DNA from: Spirometra erinaceieuropaei
Taxonomy: Eukaryota; Platyhelminthes; Cestoda; Diphyllobothriidea; Diphyllobothriidae
NCBI GenBank assembly: GCA_902702965.1
Contig: CACRXP010000628.1
Coordinates: 168,517-232,516, forward strand
DNA: 64,000 bases
Reading direction: 5' to 3'
The notes beneath the pieces were generated by a model. It searched no databases and was not told the origin of the DNA. It saw only the letters and a program-made list of their open reading frames with translations. The position numbers and the translations under genes were made by a program. Positions 58,950-64,000 of this stretch are shown here, piece by piece. Every line of letters begins with the position of its first letter. The stretch's first letter is position 1.

Positions 58950-59790
58950 GTGTATTTAAGACTTAAACTGGATGGCCATTCCTAAATGGATTCCTGTAAA
59001 CGTTAGTTGCTCGACATAAGAGGTGAACCTGTCAGCAGGACGAATTACAACAACCAAAAAGAGAGTATTTTCTATGGGAATGAAAAATAATATATCCGAC
59101 GCAACCAACAAATCAATTGCGGTTCCGAACAAATTACAAGGACTGCGAATTGCAACAGATGTAATAATAGTATGCTTTGATGTCGTCTCTCTGTTCACCT
59201 CCATACCATTGAATTAAGCAAGACAATGCACAAAGGAACGCCCACCGTACTACGCCATGGGTATCCCTACATCCGCTTTGTTAGAAATCTTAAACCTTTG
59301 TCTTGGAACGGATATTTCATTTGCACAAGAGAATTACCCACAGCTGATGGAAGCCCCTAACGGATCATATAACTCTAGTCTTCTCGCAGAACTCACGATG
59401 GAGAAATAAGAGGCTATCGCCTGACCACTAGTTGACCTCAAATTGTGGGTATGTTATGTTTATGACGCGTTTGTCATTGTTAGAAGTGATCAGCTGGAAA
59501 CACTCCACAATATTATTAATTTGACACTCTGAAGGATGATATTCACAATCGAAAAACATGCTGACAACAAACTCCCGTTTCCAGATGTCGTCATATAGAG
59601 AACACCTTTCACATTTCACACTTCGGTTAACCGCAAGGAAATCTACGCGGAACGTCTTTTACAGAACGAGAGCAGTCATCCGATCTCTCACAAACGGAGT
59701 GCCGTGAACGGTCTCGTTAACCGAGCAAGAGCTCATTGCCCTATCAACAAAGCATATTAAACAGAACTGACTTATTTAATTCAACTGTTT
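58950..59790 (+). pseudogene. Decayed Penelope-type reverse transcriptase
   Basis: Recognisable in order on the plus strand: VCFDVVSLFTSIPLN (palm block A), ALLEILNLCLGT, LMEAPNGSYNSSLLAEL (the G-x-P-M-G-S-x-x-S-x-L-x-A-E motif, degraded), and LWVCYVYDAFVIV. The last is the catalytic box mutated from YVDD to YVYD (59455-59466). Then come FTIEKHADNKLPFPDVVI, SHPISHKRSAVNGLV and NRARAHC. Stops after the first block and inside several others make it non-functional. It is a subfamily different from the element at 47900-50390. Confidence 0.78.
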
Positions 59791-60854
59791 TCCTAGAAAG
59801 GGCATTCTAGATATTTTGTACACCGATGCATTATTTTCTTATTTTCTGCGCTTGTGACAACTGTGAGGTAGAATTCTACTTTATCGAGCCAAACATCCAG
59901 TTGATAAACTGTTCTACTTATATCTTTGCAGGTAACACTTAGGAAATATTGCATATATCAGCACAACGTTCTGCAGTAAGTCTTTCAAATATGTTTTGAA
60001 CACCCACCACTCTAATACAGCATTGTTCTGCCACTGATTATACATATAGAGCCGTCAACGTTCGTCCGCTAAAAGCGTGTCTATAGCTAGATCACGTCAT
60101 ATTTATTGTGCATATACGTTGACTTTCCGTTGCGAATTTCCTGCAGCAATTTTACTTCTACATCGTCAGTTTACGACACTTAAAATCAAATGCAAATTCT
60201 GGAGAGTGGAATAAAGCATTAATATAAAAATATCCGGACGTTTTCATTTTTGTCTATTTCCACAATTTGAAAGTGTAAAATGTTTGTTATGTTGTTCTTG
60301 AAATGTACTAAGAAGCCTTCAGTGTATCTGTAAATATTCTGCATCCAGATTAATTAGTTTGCGAATAAAAATAAGCATTTTGCTTCACAAAGCCATTAAC
60401 AAGCAATATGTTAAGCGTAAGAAGTTGGCGTTTGCAAATTGAATGTACCGAATCGAATTCTTTTGAACGGCTAAGAGATTTTAATTAAAGTTCATGATTT
60501 ATTCAGTAACGAAAAATATTTTTTTTAATTTAGGAAAGGCGTTTATAAAGTCACACTGGTTGTGGGTTGCACTTTTTTGATTTTCAGTTGTAGGTATGGT
60601 ATGGGGTCATTAATTTCAGAAATATATGATTAATGGGCGTAAGATGATTTTCGAAATGTCTTATAAAAACGAAAGTCGGTCAAACGCTCAGAATCATATT
60701 GCCAAATATCAAGAAACACACAGAATGCCGTCAAGTGATATGCAGATTACTGACCAATCTCATGAAACCTGATAGGAAAAAAACTGTAGGCAAGATGTTG
60801 GGGCGCATACAGGCCTTTCTAAACTAGTAAGCAAAATTTAATGCATCTCGAAAA
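59791..60854. other. Intergenic, no gene recognised
   Basis: AT-rich, short frames only. Near 60745 'gaccaatctcatgaaacctgatag' matches the word at 43010, a trace of the nested repeat family. Confidence 0.4.
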
Positions 60855-60970
60855 TTAACGGCTGCCTCGTTAAGATGGACGACAAACGCCTACTAAAATG
60901 ACTCGTCCATGGCGATCTCTCCACGGGTCCTCGCCGACACGGACGTGGGGCTCTTTGCTCAACTGAAAAT
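60855..60970 (+). pseudogene. Scrap of a LINE reverse transcriptase C-terminus
   Basis: The plus strand reads KMDDKRLLK, a stop, then LVHGDLSTGPRRHG. The M-x-D-x-R-L-P-K-x-x-x-x-G-E-L-x-x-G-x-R-x-x-G order is the conserved C-terminal segment of many non-LTR retrotransposon polymerases in flatworms. The stretch is GC-richer than its surroundings. It is very short, so the assignment is tentative. Confidence 0.4.
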
Positions 60971-61014
60971 TGTCGAGCACATGCTCTGAAAGCATGCATA
61001 TAGTATGTGCCGTT

Positions 61015-61640
61015 ATTTGGCTTTTTAAAAGTTTCTAATTGTGAGATTTTTTAGAAACGTGAAACGACCGTTTATATAACGTCATGCTTTTGCATTTACC
61101 GATGTGGCATATGAAGTTAACAATGTGGCTTATATCCACTGCTATATTTTATGAATCTTATATGGTCTTCGCTTAATGGCGTAGAGAAATGTATGGTATT
61201 CTGAACGCGGAAAATATGCGGTTTCCAGTTTGGAAACGCTGAATACAACCCAAGTATACACGTCCGTCGTCTATTACATTGGAATAAGGCCTAATTGTCT
61301 ACCGTATAATCAAAGGAATGAATTGTTCTATGTTCGTTTTCAATTAAATATAATTTTATTTTTAGGGTATTGAAAATCCATAAAAATTTATGCTTCTTAA
61401 GTTGTTATTTTTACGGAATATGGACTCGACGTGCAGCCAAAACGACGTTTGTTCGAGAGCCGGAACCTCGGATTAGCTAACTTATTGTAGAATAATGCTG
61501 CATAGTGATTAGCTTTACAACTTTGTTGCTCTTTTTGGAACGAAAGCGCATTTGGGAATCTTGGTTGACATTTCAAGAGTTAGTCCACCTACTGTATGTG
61601 CTTCACATGAGTCCTCTACACAAATCAGTGGGGTTGTAGG
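61015..61640. repeat. Copy of the 40-kb foldback family
   Basis: The left part aligns with 40485-40670 directly: 'gtttctaa.tgtgagattttttaga', 'aa.ggccgttta', 'tttatgaa.ctcatatggtctcc.ctt', 'gtagagaaatg.atggttttctg'. The right part (61365-61600) aligns with the opposite arm (40855-41105), ending in the 'tttgacatttcaagagttagtccacctactgta' word. The centre has diverged. Confidence 0.65.
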
Positions 61641-61719
61641 CGATTGGCCGCTGAGATTATCGTCACGAACTACCTTTCGTGAATATTCGACATCATTATG
61701 CTAAGAGGGCACCTCTTAC

Positions 61720-61939
61720 ATAGACCGATCGTTGCTATCTGGTTTGTAGGCGTCTTAGATGTTGCAAGGCTCTTCAGGTGACTTTCAATGACGTGTTTTG
61801 CGTCTCTCGTCCACTTGTTTTGACTGACAAGGAATGAATTGATTCTATTGCGGTATGTAGCGTCAAGCACCCACGATAACAACTCGATTTTTTTGGATGA
61901 ACCTTCTGCCTTTATTAATCTGTCGACGTGGAATTTATC
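61720..61939 (-). CDS. Candidate internal exon, function unknown
   Basis: The minus-strand frame is open for 73 codons from an acceptor-like AG (phase 0, weak pyrimidine tract) to a good donor GTAAGA (phase 1). It reads DKFHVDRLIKAEGSSKKIEL, then LSWVLDATYRNRINSFLVSQ, and ends NQIATIGL. Composition is balanced and mostly helical, unlike the chance frames around it. If it is an exon, neighbouring exons are expected at higher and lower coordinates; 62340-62600 on the same strand is one candidate. No domain is recognised. Confidence 0.3.
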
Positions 61940-62146
61940 CTATATCTGCTATACGGTATAAGTTTCGTTTCGCACGCGTTTGGGGTTCACACATACCTTC
62001 TTAATCATATTGATGGGAGATTTGAAATTTTAATATTTGTAAAGTTGCCTTTTAGTTGCATACTTAACAGACACTGCCAGCTGCGCCGTTTAATTTATTC
62101 AACTTTGATCAATAAAGGGTTCATTGAGAGTTAACTTGCGGACACT

Positions 62147-62329
62147 ATGTGTGATAGGATGACTGGCTGGACATTTATGTATTTTTTGTTGTTAAATGTC
62201 TGTGCTTCCTGTTACTCTTTTATGGCATGGAGTGAACTCTATCCAAGAAACCCACTGAGACACTTAAAATGTATCCGGCAATCAATCCAAATACATTTTG
62301 ACGTCCACGTTAATACGCAAAGAAAATAA
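62147..62329 (+). CDS. Candidate 60-residue secreted peptide
   Basis: A complete ATG-to-stop frame. After either MCDR or the second methionine it has a typical signal peptide (MTGWTFMYFLLLNVCASCYS) and then a short mature part rich in arginine and histidine (SELYPRNPLRHLKCIRQSIQ). AATAAA overlaps the stop codon, which would be unusually early for a poly(A) signal. It could equally be exon 1 of a longer gene or a chance frame. No domain recognised. Confidence 0.25.
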   Translation: MCDRMTGWTFMYFLLLNVCASCYSFMAWSELYPRNPLRHLKCIRQSIQIHFDVHVNTQRK

Positions 62330-62339
62330 ACGCAGACAT

Positions 62340-62600
62340 TCAACATTCTCTCAGCAACTTGCGAAAGTCAGAATCTAGAAATGATGCTTCATTCATTATC
62401 CCAGTGACTGAGCTAATCTGAGCAATATGATGGGATAGGTCGGTTTGTATTATTGACTGGCGGACGTTTCGAAAGGCATTGACGGCTGTCCATTTTGAAT
62501 ACGTTATGAGCAAAAGTCGCAAAAATGTTGACAACCGAATGTGTTGACTTTTGGCCAATAGCTTAGGGCGCAATACTAATGTTTGCGATGACCAGAGCAA
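62340..62600 (-). CDS. Unassigned minus-strand frame, possible exon
   Basis: An 86-codon frame that begins with TTG. Its second half is protein-like (NVRQSIIQTDLSHHIAQISS ... NEASFLDSDFRKLLREC) and ends at a stop. It lies upstream of 61720-61939 on the same strand, but no donor was found that would join them cleanly. It may be a terminal exon of another gene or chance. Confidence 0.18.
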   Translation of the reverse strand: MLWSSQTLVLRPKLLAKSQHIRLSTFLRLLLITYSKWTAVNAFRNVRQSIIQTDLSHHIAQISSVTGIMNEASFLDSDFRKLLREC

Positions 62601-63466
62601 GCAACCGTCCTTTGTTTATCTCTGCATCCTTTATATTCATTGCGGTCACCGTCCTGATATTTATCAACTACTGCTGAAACGCACCATTGTCTCTTCTAAA
62701 TGTCACTTACTTAACAATCGTTATTAACACGTCCTATTATTAACAACCGATTAAAAATTCTTTTGACAGTTCAGTTATTACCAGCATCTCAACGTGCCCT
62801 CAACAGTCATCGACTAATTCTGAATTAAGTGAAGTAATCGACGTCCTGCTGAGGTAAATGACTCTATTGGTAATGCGCACGGAATGCGACAAGCGGTCAA
62901 TATTGTGCCCAACAGAAACCAAAAGAACATATTGTCCGGTTTTTAACTCGTATGCTGCCATGCTTTGGAGAGCAGAGAAGGCAGTAGAACATAAGTATCA
63001 CAGAGCAGGCCGGCAGTCATTCAATTTAATTGGGCTAAGCTCTTTAAGGGGATAGGAATAAGTGCCTTCGGTGACCGAATGTATGGAATAAATTGCTTCA
63101 TCTTCCAGGATGTGAAGAAGGTGCCAACATTACCTTCCACTACCTACGGGTGTGGCCAAAACGTAAGGCAACTGAGGACTGCGTTTCGCTGTGATAGCGA
63201 AATAATAGAGTAAAATGTTTATGGCAAAGCTGATTCCACAGTTCCCTTATTGTTTACTTGTTCATGCAACTAGTGGTACCTTCCAAAAATCAGTGAGTGA
63301 CTGCTGGCTGTCAGGCATTCTGCAGCGTCATTTTTTTTCCTACACCATTGGCGATAGTCATTGTTGGGGCCAACAAATTTCGTGACGGCTTTTCAACTGC
63401 AACCCGTCTCTGCATAACATAGGTAAACGAATGAAAGCGCACAGCAGTATGAATTTGTACAGAATG
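62601..63466. other. Intergenic up to assembly gap
   Basis: No gene recognised; a 65-codon plus frame at 62858-63055 has no distinguishing features. Confidence 0.4.
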
Positions 63467-64000
63467 NNNNNNNNNNNNNNNNNNNNNNNNNNNNNNNNNN
63501 NNNNNNNNNNNNNNNNNNNNNNNNNNNNNNNNNNNNNNNNNNNNNNNNNNNNNNNNNNNNNNNNNNNNNNNNNNNNNNNNNNNNNNNNNNNNNNNNNNNN
63601 NNNNNNNNNNNNNNNNNNNNNNNNNNNNNNNNNNNNNNNNNNNNNNNNNNNNNNNNNNNNNNNNNNNNNNNNNNNNNNNNNNNNNNNNNNNNNNNNNNNN
63701 NNNNNNNNNNNNNNNNNNNNNNNNNNNNNNNNNNNNNNNNNNNNNNNNNNNNNNNNNNNNNNNNNNNNNNNNNNNNNNNNNNNNNNNNNNNNNNNNNNNN
63801 NNNNNNNNNNNNNNNNNNNNNNNNNNNNNNNNNNNNNNNNNNNNNNNNNNNNNNNNNNNNNNNNNNNNNNNNNNNNNNNNNNNNNNNNNNNNNNNNNNNN
63901 NNNNNNNNNNNNNNNNNNNNNNNNNNNNNNNNNNNNNNNNNNNNNNNNNNNNNNNNNNNNNNNNNNNNNNNNNNNNNNNNNNNNNNNNNNNNNNNNNNNN
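63467..64000. other. Assembly gap, at least 534 N
   Basis: Undetermined bases continue to the end of the window. Confidence 0.99.

Noticed and set aside
1..63466. CRISPR arrays, operons or bacterial regulatory sites.
   Set aside because: No short regularly spaced direct repeats were seen, and the intron-containing genes and Penelope-like elements point to an animal genome.

Overview
The window looks like gene-poor, repeat-rich DNA from an animal nuclear genome. There are no bacterial operons, the base composition is AT-rich, and the coding pieces are short exons separated by GT...AG introns. The best lineage guess is a parasitic flatworm (tapeworm or fluke). That is an inference from the style of the Penelope-like reverse transcriptase and GIY-YIG remnants (YVDD box, FDVVSLFTSIP motif, C-terminal GIY-YIG nuclease), not a database match. 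Another invertebrate is possible. Two assembly gaps (30966-31034 and 63467-64000) interrupt the sequence.

Three multi-exon genes can be rebuilt by hand. Two plus-strand genes, 12309-14044 and 36378-37865, are paralogues about 24 kb apart. Each has a 58-nt signal-peptide exon, a phase-1 intron, a 254-nt second exon, a phase-0 intron and a terminal exon. Their proteins share a W-[D/E]-P motif, two cysteines, an F-I-[N/K]-L block and a final A-L-P motif. I do not recognise the family. The third gene, on the minus strand at 52076-53328, has five exons: a signal-peptide exon and four exons that each carry one four-cysteine module (C-x5/6-C-x15-20-C-x3-C). All its introns are phase 1. A weaker signal-peptide exon with a phase-1 donor lies at 32178-32256 (minus), and a few other isolated exons or small frames are listed at low confidence.

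Most of the rest is transposon debris. A decayed but nearly whole Penelope-like element lies at about 47900-50390 (minus) and is flanked by inverted copies of its own 3' end. A truncated copy of that 3' end sits in intron 2 of the first paralogue. Other Penelope-type pieces are three GIY-YIG remnants in -,+,- order at 22.4-24.3 kb and reverse-transcriptase fragments at 38.9, 56.7 and 59.0-59.8 kb. A scrap of a second LINE type lies near 60.9 kb. Non-autonomous repeats include a MITE at 3797-4183, a three-copy tandem array at 6645-8520, a recent-looking direct duplication at 16.8 and 17.8 kb, and a foldback family at 18.6, 20.8 and 35.0-36.1 kb. A nested foldback cluster lies at 38.5-44 kb, and two further dispersed families are present.

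What the genes share is the secretory route: each confident gene starts with a short signal-peptide exon and a phase-1 intron, the arrangement expected for secreted, module-built and fast-evolving proteins. The sequence gives no direct evidence of their biochemical function.
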